Origin: Salvator merianae
Taxonomy: Eukaryota; Chordata; Lepidosauria; Squamata; Teiidae
NCBI GenBank assembly: GCA_003586115.2
Contig: QVOM02000001.1
Location: 15,079,291-15,143,290, forward strand
Direction: 5' to 3'
DNA length: 64,000 nt
Position numbers and translations under genes: made by a program. This document shows positions 24,946-36,494 of this stretch, in pieces (position 1 is the first letter of the stretch; each line of letters opens with the position of its first letter). The notes under the pieces were generated by a model. The model saw nothing but the letters and a program-made list of their open reading frames with translations. It searched no databases and was not told where the DNA came from.

Positions 24946-25639
24946 CTCACATTTGAGCTGAAATGCTCCATTAAAGGACACAGAACCCTTCCTGCATCTT
25001 GAATTCTTTCTTTAACCTGGCTTCAAAACAAAAGCAGGCTGCTAGCCAAACTATCTGTCTCCATTCCATTGTAATTACAGTTGGTGATTATTATTATTAT
25101 TTTCTTGGCTTGGGAGGTTTGTTACAGCAAACCTTAAATCAAAAGACTGGTGTGGGTGTGAGTTACACACATACATGTGCGCACACACACACAAGAAAGC
25201 GGGAGAGAAAAATTCTACAGTGAAGTCATTCTATATCTTCTCACGATACTCTCTCCACAAACACCCTTACAAAAAGGAGAAAGTTAGCTGAGTTGGGGAC
25301 CACTTGCAGAAGGGATTAGGGACAAAGGTTTCATCTTGCATCCAGGCCGAAGCAGTCTGCTGTCAAGGACAGGAGAAGAGTTGCACCATTTCCATAGAAT
25401 AAAATGCTATTGTCAAAAAGGATAGTAATGTCGTCATTAGAGATGTATAAAAGCCAGGCACATCCATCAATCTCTGTAGTGTCCAGGTCACTTCTCTCTC
25501 TCACACACCAGCTGCATCTGCACAACCCAAAAAGGACACCTGGAAAAGGCCTGAGGTGGGTGGTGACTGCCCATTACCCCACCCATTAGGGTTGCAGCTT
25601 ACCTTGAAGGGCAGAAAGTGCCCTCAGCTGACATATTCA

Positions 25640-26130
25640 CAGGCTGGAAAAGAAACATTCTGAAAGTGCCTACTGCCCTTATTTGCCTCTGCCATCACCA
25701 TGCAGAGGAACGGAGGTAGCAGGGGTGGCTTACCTGTCCCATTTTCCACCTGGACCTATTAAGGACTAGATAAAAAAAGCCTTTCCTCATGGCAAAGGCT
25801 ATCCCATGCCATGCATGGCAGAAACAAGCAATCTGGCCCCACAGTGGACTAAGCTACCACTGGCACGCAACAAGAAACACATTGGGGGCAGCCATTCCCC
25901 ACTTTGGAGGCCAGGGCTATTTTGGCCAGGTGTGTAGATGTGGCACAAATCCAGCACCTCTTCAAGGTACCTTGCAAAATGGCATTGTGCATCTCAGTTG
26001 TGGTATACCAGACTATGACCTGTGTGCCATCTGTACATGAGCTACTGGCCCAGTATATCAGCAGGAACGCTGCGTGGACCACTTATAAGCATTCCACTCT
26101 TGGAATAGGCTAGGGTGCCATTTTTGCACC
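25640..26130. mobile_element. Probable family-A MITE, ends unresolved
   Basis: The interior shares family-A blocks with the copies at 30554 and 43320: GGTATACCAGACTATG, GGCCCAGTATATCAGCAGG and GGAGGCCAGGGC. The GGGCCTTTC termini are not clear at either side. Confidence 0.4.
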
Positions 26131-26507
26131 ATAGGCTGCCTCAGTGCTTCGTTCAGTGCAAATGGTGTGATTTACCAGGAGGTGCAGCTTCCTGGTAGAC
26201 TGTTCTGTGGTGCATGCAGCTCATTTCACAGATCCCACTTGGTTGGTCTACTGACCCAGTGTAGACATGACCAAAATAGCCCACTTCCAGCACCATTTCT
26301 TGTCTGTCCTTAAATGGAGCCAACAGGAAACCTTGACGTTTGTGAGAGTGAGATGCATTTGAAGTGTGTGGTACATGTCCTCCAGGACCAAATGACATTC
26401 TCAAGGTCAAATGTTGCTACTCCTCAGACATTTCTTTTCAGCTGCTTGCAGAGGCAACCACTCTGTCTAATTTCAGACCACCTTGCATTCTCTTAGACTA
26501 GGAAGGA

Positions 26508-27084
26508 GGGCCTGTTTGCACTTTGTTGCTAGTGAGTGTCTGGACACTCACTAATAAAGTGCTTCCTGCATTCTGCAGAGGCCCAAGCATTCAGGACTGT
26601 CTGCAGATGCTCCTGAACACTGCTAGCTGTGGACAGCTCAGCTAAATCAGGGTATATTTGCACTTTAGTGCTAGTAAGAGTCGGATGCTCATTAGCACAG
26701 TGCATCTGCACTCTGCGGAGGCCCTAGCATTCGGGAGCATCTGCAGACAGTCCTGAATGCTACTAGCTGTGGACAGCTAAATTGCTGTCCACAGCTGTAC
26801 TGGGAGCTGGATTGTTCCCAGTGTGCAGCATTTGCACCTACTTCCAGGTGCGAACTCTGCAGGCTGTGGTACGGCTGTGCAGTTGCATGCTGTATACGCC
26901 GTCATCATGGCAGCAGCCGGACATTCCCATGGCTACTGTCATCATGGGCGGGCCAGCATTCGCAGTGTGAGTGCTGGAAGTCCAGTTCCAGGCTGTTCCA
27001 GCCCGTGCAGTGCAGTTGGCCATTGTGCTGCGGGGTCTGTTCATTACTAACTCATGTTCTCTCATCACTGAAATGCACTGTGGT
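26508..27084 (+). mobile_element. Family-B MITE with internal tandem duplication
   Basis: The left end GGGCCTGTTTGCACTTTG matches the copies at 10885, 42686 and 46217. The first ~135 bp (26512-26646) are repeated as 26649-26783: both contain TTTGCACTTT, a GAGTGTCTGGACAC- or GAGTCGGATGCTC-like hairpin, GCATCTGCACTCTGCGGAGG or its variant, and CTAGCTGTGGACAGCT. The rest shares CAGCATTCGCAGTGTGAGTG and GGTCTGTTC with the 42686 copy. The right end is decayed (about AAATGCACTGTGG). Confidence 0.7.
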
Positions 27085-27735
27085 TTTTGTATTTTTGCAG
27101 GGGGAGGAACAGAAAAAACCCAGAAAGCTATGCTGGTTCATTAAGGAAAATATTTGAAAAAGCAATAGTTGTAGGTCCCTTTTATTGGGACAAAGTGAAA
27201 CAACACAAAGTTGTTAGCAAGCTTCTAAGGCCTCTTTATGAGGCTGAGACAGATGTCTTGAGAGTTTTCTATCATGCCCTGAAACTTTTCTTGCTTCACC
27301 ACCTTGTGATGTTTTAATTGTATTTGAACTTCCAACCTGGAGAAGAGCTGTTCGTCACTTTGACTAGACATAATAAAATATATTACATAAATACTGCTTT
27401 TAGATGAACTCCTTAAATGTCTTTCCTGAACCAACAGGTCTTCTTCAGTCACAACCATCCTATCAACCTGCAGTGGTGATGAGGACTTCAAATGCATCCC
27501 TGCCTTTTTCATTTGTCCCTATAATGTGACTTGGCTTGGTCTCATGGAGGTAGTGTTCAATAGATACTTCTTCTAGGACAGCATGGCACAAACAGGGATG
27601 TAGAGACTGGAGAAGTTGCCATCTTGGTCTCCCCATATGACTGCTTCCATTTGTTTGCTTCTGTGCCCAGCCTGCAGGTCAGTCCAGTAGTAGGTTCTGC
27701 TTCATACTGTTGTTAATTTCTACAGCAGAACCTTT

Positions 27736-28212
27736 GGGCTGTTCTGCACTTGCTGGTGTTCTGCACCAGGGCCTCCCTTCTGCACAGTGTGCCCTCCACT
27801 AATATGCTCTGTCTGCACAGGATGGAGTGTGATCCAGATCAGGAGCCTCCTGACCTTTATCACTGGTAGACCTCACTAGGTCAACGAGTGTACTAGCAGG
27901 GTCTAATCCAGATCATGGGGATATTCAGAAGGTGCACGCCTCTGTGTTCCAGTTTACATAGGGACTCATTTTGGCAGTATATCTTATTGTGTCACCAAAA
28001 TGGGTCCCCCGGAGACTCCAAGGCCAGAAACTTTCATTCCTAGCCACTGGGGCTCATGTGAACTTCAGGGTAGTGCAGAGGCTGGACTGGAACATGCCAC
28101 TGCTGTGCACATGGCATTGTTCCAACTTAGAGCAATCCGGCCCAGCCTTGGTACGGATCATTTTGTTCCTGATCAACTATTCCAGACTCCCCAGGTAAGT
28201 GCAGAAAGGTCC
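27736..28212 (+). mobile_element. Family-A MITE, 477 bp, with TTT target duplication
   Basis: The left end GGGCTGTTCTGCACTTGC is mirrored by the right end GTAAGTGCAGAAAGGTCC, and TTT flanks both sides (27733-27735 and 28213-28215). Internal landmarks shared with other copies are GATCCAGATCAGGAGCC, CACCAAAATGGGTCCCC, and GGCCAGAAACTTTCATTCC followed by TAGCCACTGG. The right end carries CAG|GTAAGT, a perfect splice-donor consensus on the + strand. No coding capacity. Confidence 0.8.
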
Positions 28213-30390
28213 TTTGTCTGGGGAGATTGCCACACTCCTTGCAGCTATTACTGTAGCATGATGACTGTGGCCAGGACTCTGCAGAAATCTGGCTTCTTGC
28301 CTTATACCCTATGACCTTCACATCTTTGTTTTAGCTGCGGTTTAGTAATTTGAGCATCTCTTGGTTCTGACCATTTCCTCTGCTGACTGGAGAGTGAGCC
28401 ACGAATGGGCAAGATGAGCTTTTGCTCCTTGCTGTCTGCTGCCTCTTGTTCTGTCTCTTCACAAATCCACTGATCTTGGAAGCAGGTTGAAGGATATCTC
28501 AGGCATGGAGCCTGTAGAGGAAGCAACCTACGCTGATAACCTCTAGGACTGTAGGACAGAAACTCAAACTGCTGCATGTCCAGGTGGGGAGCGCTTGGTG
28601 CATTGCAGGGGGGGCGGGAGGGGAGAGGTTTGGGCCAGGACTCCCTGTCCTAGCTCCTATTCCCTTGCCCCTTGTGATCATCTTACCTCATCTGAGAGTT
28701 TATCCTTCCAGCTCAGTGCTCAACTTCCCCTTGTTCCAAGGCCAGTCATATCAGTGTGCCTTTTTGGTGAAGCTGCAGATTCCAGGGAACAAAATCTGTG
28801 CCCCAAAACTGCTGCTACCTTTCTGGAGTTGGGGGAGTGAGACTGTTTGCATGAAGAAACTTTGGACAAGGGCTTTCCATTGTGAGGCAGCCTTCTGCTA
28901 GTCCCTCAGTCAGAGGGGAGTGGCTTAGGCTGTACCACTCCCAGCACCTGCTTTCCCCTAAACAAAGAACTCTTGTCTTACCTGCTTCTCTCCTCCTCCT
29001 TGACCGCATAATGACCTGGACCCCGTCTAAGGTTTGCATCTGGCCCCTACCAGTGTTCAGTGGGGGAGGGGGGAAAGGCGGACTCTGTGCCTATTTGTGT
29101 TGATCTTGTGGAAGGGAGCAACCGGGTAGGATTTGACCCCAATCCCTTGCCCTTCTGAAAATTCAATGTCCGTGCTCTCCCCACTATTATAAAGAGGTGT
29201 GATACTTACTGGGAGAATGTGCTGCTTCTGCGGAGTATAGGATGTGCATACTCAGAGACACACTATGCTGTGAGCACGTGGGTGCAGGTGAGTGGTAGCA
29301 AGGGACAGAAAGAATGCATTATTTTGCTTCCAAGGAAGCGTGTTCCTTTGTGTGGTGCAGCACAGCTGTGGGTAGGGGAATTAACTCTAAAACGCATAAC
29401 TATGTTCATGTGAACATGTGAAATCGGAGAGCTAATGGTGCTTTGTGGTGCGCACAGGATATAGGACGGCACATGCAAGAAGATCCGGCTGTTCCAGCCC
29501 GTCTTTTAATGAATACACTTAAAGTTGAAGGAAGATGTGTGTGTATCCGGGATGCGATGGGGAGGGTATGTGCTGTGTAGTTTCCCTCTCTCATTTCATA
29601 CCTTATCCTTGTTCCAGCTTTTGCTGTTTTGCACAGTCAGGACTTGCCAAGTACACCCCACCCCACCCCCAAGCCCAGGGACAAACTCAATTACACTTGG
29701 GTTTTATTTCACCTACAGATTTTCATGCTGATACCTGCCTAAGGAGGAAAAGGGTTCTTAAAGTTGCCAGGATGAGGGAAGCAAGTCCCAGTGGTATGCT
29801 GGGAGACTGGAATGGCAGCTCAGGTCTGTGGATATAGCAGAATGGGGTGCAAGTGAGCTGGTAGAGTGATGAGTAGATAGACCAGACTGTGTAGCTTCAA
29901 ATGGAAGGGGTGGGGAGAATTTCCTTTAATGTTCAAAAAGCAAAAACAACTAAAACCATGCACACTCCCAGCAGAGGGTTGCATTAAAATCTTTCTTCCT
30001 GATGTAATGACTTTGGGGTTTGGTTTTTACTTGCAGAGATTTCATTAGGTGAGCAGCTGTAATGTGACCCTTCACAAGCAAACTGCAGTAACCCAGTCTA
30101 TTTTATTCTGTGTTGAGTAAGCAATCACTTTCATGAAAGGTTAGGTTCCTAAAAATGCTCATAAACAACCATAAAGTACAGGAATCTTTATTTTTTTGCC
30201 TAATTAAGTAGGCTGCTGTTTCCCTATTTATGAATAACCAAAACTCAGCAATGGGAACATCAGGATTTACATACAGTATTATGGATCATCATTGTGTTTG
30301 CTTGAATGTAGAGAAAAATGGGGAGCTCTGAGTACCATTCGCTAGTCAATGGGTCCTATTTCTAGCATGGATATCTGGCCTATCCTGTAT
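28213..30390. other. Unassigned non-coding DNA
   Basis: A possible antisense tRNA-like SINE fragment (AGGATTTGACCCCAATCCC) lies near 29128-29150. Otherwise no gene or element was recognised. Confidence 0.45.
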
Positions 30391-30535
30391 ATGTATACTT
30401 ATACATCCTTCTCTTCTTCAAATAACTCAGGGTGGAGTACATTCTTCTCCTCCCCTCCAAATGATCCTCATGAAAATCCTGTGAGTTAAATTAGGCTGAG
30501 AGGGAGTGTGAGATTTGAATACAGTGGGCTGGGCT
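30391..30535 (-). mobile_element. Sauria-type SINE fragment, antisense
   Basis: TATACTTATACATCCTTCTC, then CTCAGGGTGGAGTACATTC, then GATCCTCATGAAAATCCTG with GTGAGTTAAATTAGGCTGAG are the antisense tail and body blocks of the Sauria SINE. The head is truncated. Confidence 0.6.
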
Positions 30536-30553
30536 ATGGGTAACCCATGCTAA

Positions 30554-31012
30554 GGGCTGTCTGCATTCCAGGCAGCCCACTTGGACCCAGCCCCAAAGAC
30601 TTTGAAGGCACCACCCAGCCAGTGCTTTTTGACTGCTCACCCAGGAGTGGCACATTTATAACACCATTTCTGGGTGCCTATCCAAAAAAGGGGCCAGGCC
30701 TGGTATACCAGCCCACAGGCTATGCTGTCCACATGTCCTTCATGAACCAGTATACCGTCTATAGTCTGCTGGTGGGCAACATTTAATGAGTCCACCAATG
30801 AGCAAGATATGGTGCCATTTGGACACCAATGGAGCAGGACATGGTGCCATATCCTGCTCTGTGGCTTAGTCTGATACGGACTGGCCTCTCTACTGGTGTA
30901 GGGGGGGGGGAGGTCTTTGCTATTCCACACTAGTGTGAAGAAGGAAGAGACCTGGCACACTCTGTGGGCCACTGTAGCGGCCCAAGTGGAAATGACCTTC
31001 CACGCCACTCCT
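30554..31012. mobile_element. Family-A MITE, right end unresolved
   Basis: The left end GGGCTGTCTGCATTCCAGG follows TAA (30551-30553). The interior has family-A blocks: CCTGGTATACCAGCCCAC, CATGAACCAGTATACCGTC, TATGGTGCCATTTGG and CCACACTAGTGTG. The right terminal repeat is eroded. Confidence 0.5.
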
Positions 31013-31832
31013 GGTGCCCTTTCTTATTTGTCTCTTTCTTTAAACAAGACTTGGTCTGAACAGCCTTAAAACTGAGGATGTCATGAAACAGCAAACTCTT
31101 CTCTTTAGAATAGTATAGATTATTATCCCTGTTAGCCGCCCTGCATCTGAGGTAATTGGCTTGCTCAGTTTCGTATTTAACTTTGATAGATTCACACTGT
31201 ATATCCAGTCTTTCTCTTGTCACTTTGGTCATGAGGAGATTTAACTTTGCCAGAGGTTTGTAGAGCTTTGCAGGAACAATCAAGAGATAGCAAAGAACGG
31301 CCTGAAACGGACGGTGACGGGATAGGTCCTAGCTTCTGGAAGATGTAGCGTTCTTCTCCTCCAGGCTCACTGCCTCAGATCCTGACAAATGACCTGACAG
31401 TAGTTGAGGATCATATCTTTAGTTGCCTAGTAACTGCAACATATCCCCCCAATTCCCTCACACAGTAGGAACACTAACAAGGGGAGGCGGCAGGGATGGG
31501 TCTTTTGAAACCACTGACATCCAGAGACAAATTTTGCCCAGTATAAATAGACCAGCTTTGGATCAGCAGTTTGTACTTGTTTCCCTCCTCTTTTGCCAGG
31601 ACTTCCTTTACATTTAATGAACTGTCCATTTTTCCAATGCACCTCATGTCCATAACTTAACTATGTTACATATTCCAAGCATTATGGCTTGGGATGCCTT
31701 CTTTTGATCAAGCATCTGTAGTTACTACTATAAAACAAGCAGGATCTTCTTCTTCCCCAGAGTATGGCTTTCTTCTAGAGCTTTAGAGAAAGTTTCTCAT
31801 CAAATATGTCTGATGCTCATAAGACCAGCGTA
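31013..31832. other. Unassigned non-coding DNA
   Basis: No gene or recognised element. Confidence 0.5.
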
Positions 31833-32059
31833 GAGTAGACCTTTATTATTTGTGAGGGTTAAAGTCCCAAAAATATGTTGCGGTTTTCAAATTCATGGAT
31901 AAACAGCCTTTGTACCTTTAGGAATCTGGGGGTTAGAGGAACTGTCATCTGAGAAGTGCAGTGGGGAACAACACTCTGTTCAATTCTTACACTTCCAGAT
32001 TCAACCATAACCACAGACCCATTCTGACAGACTCTTTGGAGAAACCACACCACCTTTAC

Positions 32060-32345
32060 CAGATTCCAGGAATTGCCAACTTTGCAAGATCTCAGAAGTT
32101 CCTCAAAGGTTGTGAAACCTTACAGTTGAGCCACAGCACAAGAGCTGCCAACTTTGCAAGATCTCAGAAGTTCTTCAGTGGTTGCCAAGGTTTCTAACTG
32201 AGCCCAACCACAGGAGTTGCCAACTTTGCAAGATATCAGAAGTGTCTCAAAGGTTGCCAAGCCTTCCAACTGAGCCAGACTACATAGATGCCAATTTTGC
32301 AAGATTTCAGAAGTGCCGCAAAGGTTGCCAAACCCTACAACTGTA
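32060..32345. repeat. 72-bp tandem repeat, about four copies
   Basis: The marker GCCAACTTTGCAAGAT (last copy GCCAATTTTGCAAGAT) recurs at 32075, 32147, 32219 and 32290, giving periods of 72, 72 and 71 bp. Each unit continues CTCAGAAGT...CAAAGGTTG(C)CAA...CTGAGCC. It lies near the 3' end of the Tigger element on the minus strand. Because 72 is divisible by 3, it stays open on both strands and yields a repetitive minus-strand frame (32120-32674) rich in LSCKVGNSC-like units. I read this as a minisatellite rather than a protein gene. Confidence 0.85.
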
Positions 32346-34538
32346 GTAGACTGTAGAAGGAGAAATAAAATGAGGACTGTCATTGATGAAGGTGTTCCAG
32401 TGCAGGACCAAGAAAGGTGAAAGGATGAAGAGATGGAAAGGTTGGAGGGGTGGAAGTGGTGTAGGGGCAAAATGAGATAAAAATAACTCATTTTCAGAGG
32501 AAGATGGGTTGGACTGGCCTGCTTTCTTCTCTCTGTCACTTTTCTTCTTCTCGTCCTGTTTGGAGAATGAGATGTCCATAGGCACTGGTGTCTTCCTGTG
32601 GGGTCACTGAACATCTGAGGTTCCAGGACGATGCTAATTAGAGGCTGGTTTGAGGAATTTAAGGTAGTCTGCACAGTTCACCAGTGCAGGTCTTTGTATG
32701 GAGCTAGGAATGGCATGAGAGCTCACTTGAATGTGATTCATTCTCTTCCTGGTCAAGCTCCTTTGACCCCAGCCCTTGTAGTTCTTCCTCAGTTGACTCC
32801 TGAGAGGGTCAGCTAAGCAGCTTTGATACCTCCTCTGTGCACATGTCACCTAAGCCATCTTCTTCAAGCTTCTCAGCAGCTGAAAAAATGGCTACCACTT
32901 GACCATCCATGGAGGGAAATGCATTTTTCTTCTGTACAGGCATTGGTCAGACATTATGTCAATAGGCACTTACAGGGGTTGATTGAATCTTGCCTCCTGG
33001 AGTGTGTTGATGGCTGCTTTGATTCTCAACCTCTTCCAGACTTCCTTGGCTGCCCCAGAAGTGGTTACTGTTCAGGAGGTCAGCAATGTGTTGGATGCAC
33101 CAGCATGTATACAAGTGTTTCAGTGCTTGAACTGAACGACGCCCTGATCTACTGATTAGACGAAAAAGTAGTTTTGAGTGGAAAGAGTATAACCTCCATC
33201 CAAGGATAGATAAACATGAGGTCTCCAGGACAGATGTGTTGTGGAGTATAGCAGCAGTGTTGGAGAATCTTTAACTGCCTTCAACCCAGGAGCCCTTTTC
33301 TTTGCTTGCTATTAATATCCCATCTTGCATGTTCTTCCAAAACAACCCCATTCATCAGCACTGAAGACCTGATCAGGTAGATAGTTCTTCTTAGCTATAT
33401 GATCCTTTAATTGTCCTGCTGCTGCTCCATCTGCAGATGTAATATCCCCTGCTATTTTGATGTTGTGGAATGCAAACCTCTTTCTGAAGTTCTTGACTTA
33501 GCCCTTCCTGGTGAGAAACCTGCCTTCATTACTACGTCCAGTGGATTTCACAAAGTATGTGTAGAAACTTAGGTGTCACTCCAATTGGACTGTGCCAGAT
33601 GTGTTACTGAGCCATTGGTCCACATACCAGTGTGTTCCCTGGGAGATACAGTCTCTTAGGCCCTGATCCTGGCAGGCTCCTGACTGAGTAAAATGCACTC
33701 AAGATCACTCCATTGGGAGACTCAGGAGCTCTCCACTGGAAGACCACTTCTGAGGCTGTTTCTGGTATCACAGGGAGGTGTGACCTATTGGAGGCCAAGG
33801 AACTTTTGTTCCTCAGTTCCAAAGACAGGCTGAGATGGTGTGGCAGTCCTGCAGATGGCTGTTAGCGCACCCTATGCCTCCTGTTCCTGATCCTAATCAT
33901 TCATTTTATGTCAGGAGCAATCTCCATGTGGTGCATCGTGATGCAGAAGGTGCCACTGAGCTTTATTGGTGATTGTGGGGATGCTGTGGGGATATCCCTT
34001 TAATTTTGGCCATTAACCTGAATATTGAGGGACTTTTCCATCTTCTCCATAAACAGATCCCTAGCATGTTCAGAAATCTTTATGGTACTGGGTGTTCCAC
34101 TTGCCGTGCTGGCCCTCCTTATTTTTCTTGGAAGTCTAAACAGTAGATTCCTTTACACTGAACATCCCAGCACCAGCAGAGTTGCTGTGGTCCTTCTCAC
34201 ACAGTGCACCAAGAACTTTATCTTGTCCACCAGGGAAATAATGGATTTGGAGTGTTTTGCAAAAAAATGCTATTCCTCTGAACTTTTCCCTCCATGGTTT
34301 TGTCTCATTATATATACACTGTACTGCACAGTCCTCAGCTGCAGGCCTAAGACAAAGAAGAAATAGAGCAAACAGAGCAAAATACACCAGAACAGACCAA
34401 AGACAAAGATAGAAAGACAAACAGACAGGACTAAATGGTCAACAAAAGCAAGACCAAAGATCTAAGCAGATAACAAAGAACAAAAAAGTATTCTTGCTCA
34501 CAAAATCCCAGGCCGAATAACTTAAACTCACAATCTAA

Positions 34539-34850
34539 GGCCGTATTTGCATTTACCTCCAGTAGACCAGACCAGAGCTGGGATGGATTGCTGCTGGCCT
34601 GGAACAAGGCCTGCCACACTGAGATGGTCTGTTTTGTGGCAGCCCCTGTGGCAGCCCCAAAGCTTGTCAAGACCATGGCATGCTGGACCACGTGGTGTCC
34701 ACAAGCCTTCATGGTCCAGTATATCACTTCCTAGTATGTCGGTAGACCTCAAAGAGAAGTTCTGATAGACTGGACCGGGGCACCATTTTGGGCGTCCTAG
34801 GCTTCACTCTGGCCTATGCGTATGGAGCATACTAGGAAAGGTCTGCTCTA
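34539..34850. mobile_element. Family-A MITE nested in the Tigger element
   Basis: The left end GGCCGTATTTGCATTTACC follows TAA (34536-34538). Family-A interior blocks: CCTGGAACAAGGCCTGCC, CATGGTCCAGTATATCAC, TATGTCGGTAGACCTCAA and GGCACCATTTTGGGC. The right end is near GGAAAGGTCTGCTC, followed by TAA, so a 3-bp TAA duplication is possible. Confidence 0.55.
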
Positions 34851-35222
34851 AGATGTGGATAAAAATACTCAAAGCCAGTAGTAAATTCACACAAGAACTC
34901 ATGCAAATAACACCCCAAACTTATTAAAAAATCCACAGAAACACACTCAAAACTCTCACTAATGAACTCTCTCACACATCCACATATATACACAAGCAAT
35001 ACCCCAGAGTCCCTCAAAATCCATACAACCAGCACCACTCTCCTAATCCACCTCTTTTTCCATGTACCTGCAACTGTATAAAATAGACAAGACTCAGTCT
35101 TGCAAAACCATGTTTATAAATCTTGTGTTATTATGAAAATATTCAAGTTGGGAATTTTATCTCTAAATACGGAGTGTTATTTGTGATTTAAAAAGAAACT
35201 TGAATAATAAGGCACTGCTGTA

Positions 35223-35462
35223 CTAGACTATGCAGTTTAGTGGCTAAGGCGTGAGACTAGAACCTAAAAGTCTCCTTGGGTTCGGGTCTGCACTTATCTG
35301 TGAAAGCTCACTTGCTAACCTTGGGAGACTCACTGCCTGTCTGCCTAACCCACCTCAAGAGCATTGTTGTGAGGATGAAATGGAAGGGAGGAGACCGGTG
35401 TAGGTCACCGTGGGCTCACTGGATGTAAGGATATAAGACAGGACATAAATGACGCAAAACAA
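35223..35462 (+). mobile_element. Sauria-type SINE, near full length, sense
   Basis: The tRNA-like head has TTTAGTGGCTAAGGCGTGAG (A box region) and GGGTTCGGGTC (B box). The body has CTAACCTTGGGAGACTCACTG, CTGCCTAACCCACCTC, and ATTGTTGTGAGGATGAAATG followed by GAAGGGAGG. The tail is ATATAAGACAGGACATAAATG. It abuts the Tigger right boundary directly. Confidence 0.75.
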
Positions 35463-35979
35463 ATATACGAAGAGCCATTAGGGTCTTGCTGCTGAGAAGT
35501 CACTTAGGAGCTGTGGTTCTCAGCTCCCACTTATGCTGTTTGGTGTGCTTTGCTGGATGATATTTGGGTAATACAGGCAATTACTGGGTGGGTGGGAATG
35601 AGTTGCCCATCACCTGGGTGCTGGATGGGCTGGGATGTCCAGAATGTGGGCAACCCTATCACATTCCAGTGGAAACCCACCCCAGTGTGGGACAGGTTGT
35701 GTATTCTGAGAAAGGTATGAGGAACATAAATGTGGAAAGGACCTATGCTAGTTGGGGCTAACTGGACTTGTAGTCCAAAATGTTTGAGAAAGCCTGTCCT
35801 GGACTCTTGGCTTGGCTTGCTAATTGTGTGGGTGGGGTATTTTCTGCATACATCAGACTTGCCAAGGCCTTGTCACCATTGTTGCTGTGTTTGAGTCTTT
35901 CTTTTCTTGATTGATGATTTGGCTTTTGTAAAGGAAGAAGAGTTGTGCACATTTATTTGTCCTCATGAAAAACTTAGCA
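35463..35979. other. Unassigned non-coding DNA
   Basis: A fragment near 35755-35805 (ACTGGACTTGTAGTCCAAAA) resembles an arm of the foldback element seen at 62055. Nothing else was recognised. Confidence 0.45.
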
Positions 35980-35984
35980 TGACT

Positions 35985-36205
35985 GTGAATGTGTTTACAT
36001 GCTGTTGAAAAAAATCCCCTCTGAAGCAGCCTGGAAGTGGTTCTCAGGTTGGAGCGTTCACACAGCCGTCTACCCCTACCCCTCTCACAAACATTCTAGG
36101 CTGGAAAAGGAGGGTCAGAAATGGGATGAAAACATGAGGGCCACACACTACGATCTCTAAAATGCTTGTGAGATACTTTTTTCTTTTTGCTATATGTGAA
36201 CTCAG
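35985..36205. mobile_element. Family-C MITE, degenerate
   Basis: Collinear with the better copy at 50521-50737: AAAAAAATCCCCTCTGAAGC, GTTCACACAGCCGTCTACCC, CTCTCACAAACATTCTAGGC with TGGAAAAGGAG, and ATGAGGGCCACACACTAC. The terminal repeats are partly eroded. Confidence 0.65.
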
Positions 36206-36239
36206 TCTGGCATTCAAAAGAGGTATATAGAAGTCTGCT

Positions 36240-36441
36240 ACAGTTCTTGGGATGTGGATTTATGAAGAAGTACTGCCGGGAAAACAGAGGGTCTCCAGTT
36301 CAACCCAGTTTGCCTGGAAGCAGGCAGAGGCAAACCACTTTTGCATCTCTGCCAAATGCCCTTGGAGGTGCCCATGCAGTCAACCAGGAGTTGGCTACAA
36401 CTTGGTGATACACAACAACAACAACAACAACAACAACAACT
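36240..36441 (+). mobile_element. tRNA-derived SINE with (CAA)n tail
   Basis: GGGTCTCCAGTTCAACCC resembles a B box. It is followed by GCAGAGGCAAACCACTTTTG, a GTTGGCTACAACTTGGTGAT block and a CAA array at 36412-36440. This is the layout of the squamate SINEs ending in CGACTTGATGGCAC-like sequence and a simple tail. The A-box region is weak. Confidence 0.6.
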
Positions 36442-36494
36442 GAATTGGGATAGGATTTAGTTGTGTGGGGGAGAGGGGGTTGTCCTGTCTTTAA

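Larger units (their letters stand above)
31833..35220 (-). mobile_element. Decayed Tigger/pogo-type DNA transposon, nearly full length, with nested insertions
   Basis: Both ends are bounded by TA (31831-31832 and 35221-35222) and are related inverted repeats: left GAGTAGACCTTTATTATT, right (reverse complement) CAGCAGTGCCTTATTATT. Minus-strand translation in shifting frames gives transposase pieces in the expected order. A KMEKSLNIQV-like segment of the CENP-B-type DNA-binding region lies near 34030-34060. SADGAAAGQLKDHI then LPDQVFSADEWGCF, around the first catalytic Asp of the DDE domain, lies near 33340-33450. A DQGVVQFKH-like block, equivalent to MDQGVI, lies near 33130-33155. A C-terminal acidic stretch with ESTEEELQGLGS lies near 32760-32800. 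Many stops and frameshifts mean it is inactive. A block at about 33580-33855 and a MITE at 34539-34850 are later insertions. Confidence 0.85.

Noticed and set aside
32060..32345. Regularly spaced repeats resembling a CRISPR array
   Set aside because: Repeat units are contiguous 72-bp degenerate copies without unique spacers, in vertebrate DNA with transposons.
32120..32674. 184-codon minus-strand open frame, among the longest in the window
   Set aside because: Its length comes from a 72-bp tandem repeat (divisible by three) within a decayed transposon. It has no known domain and no splice context.
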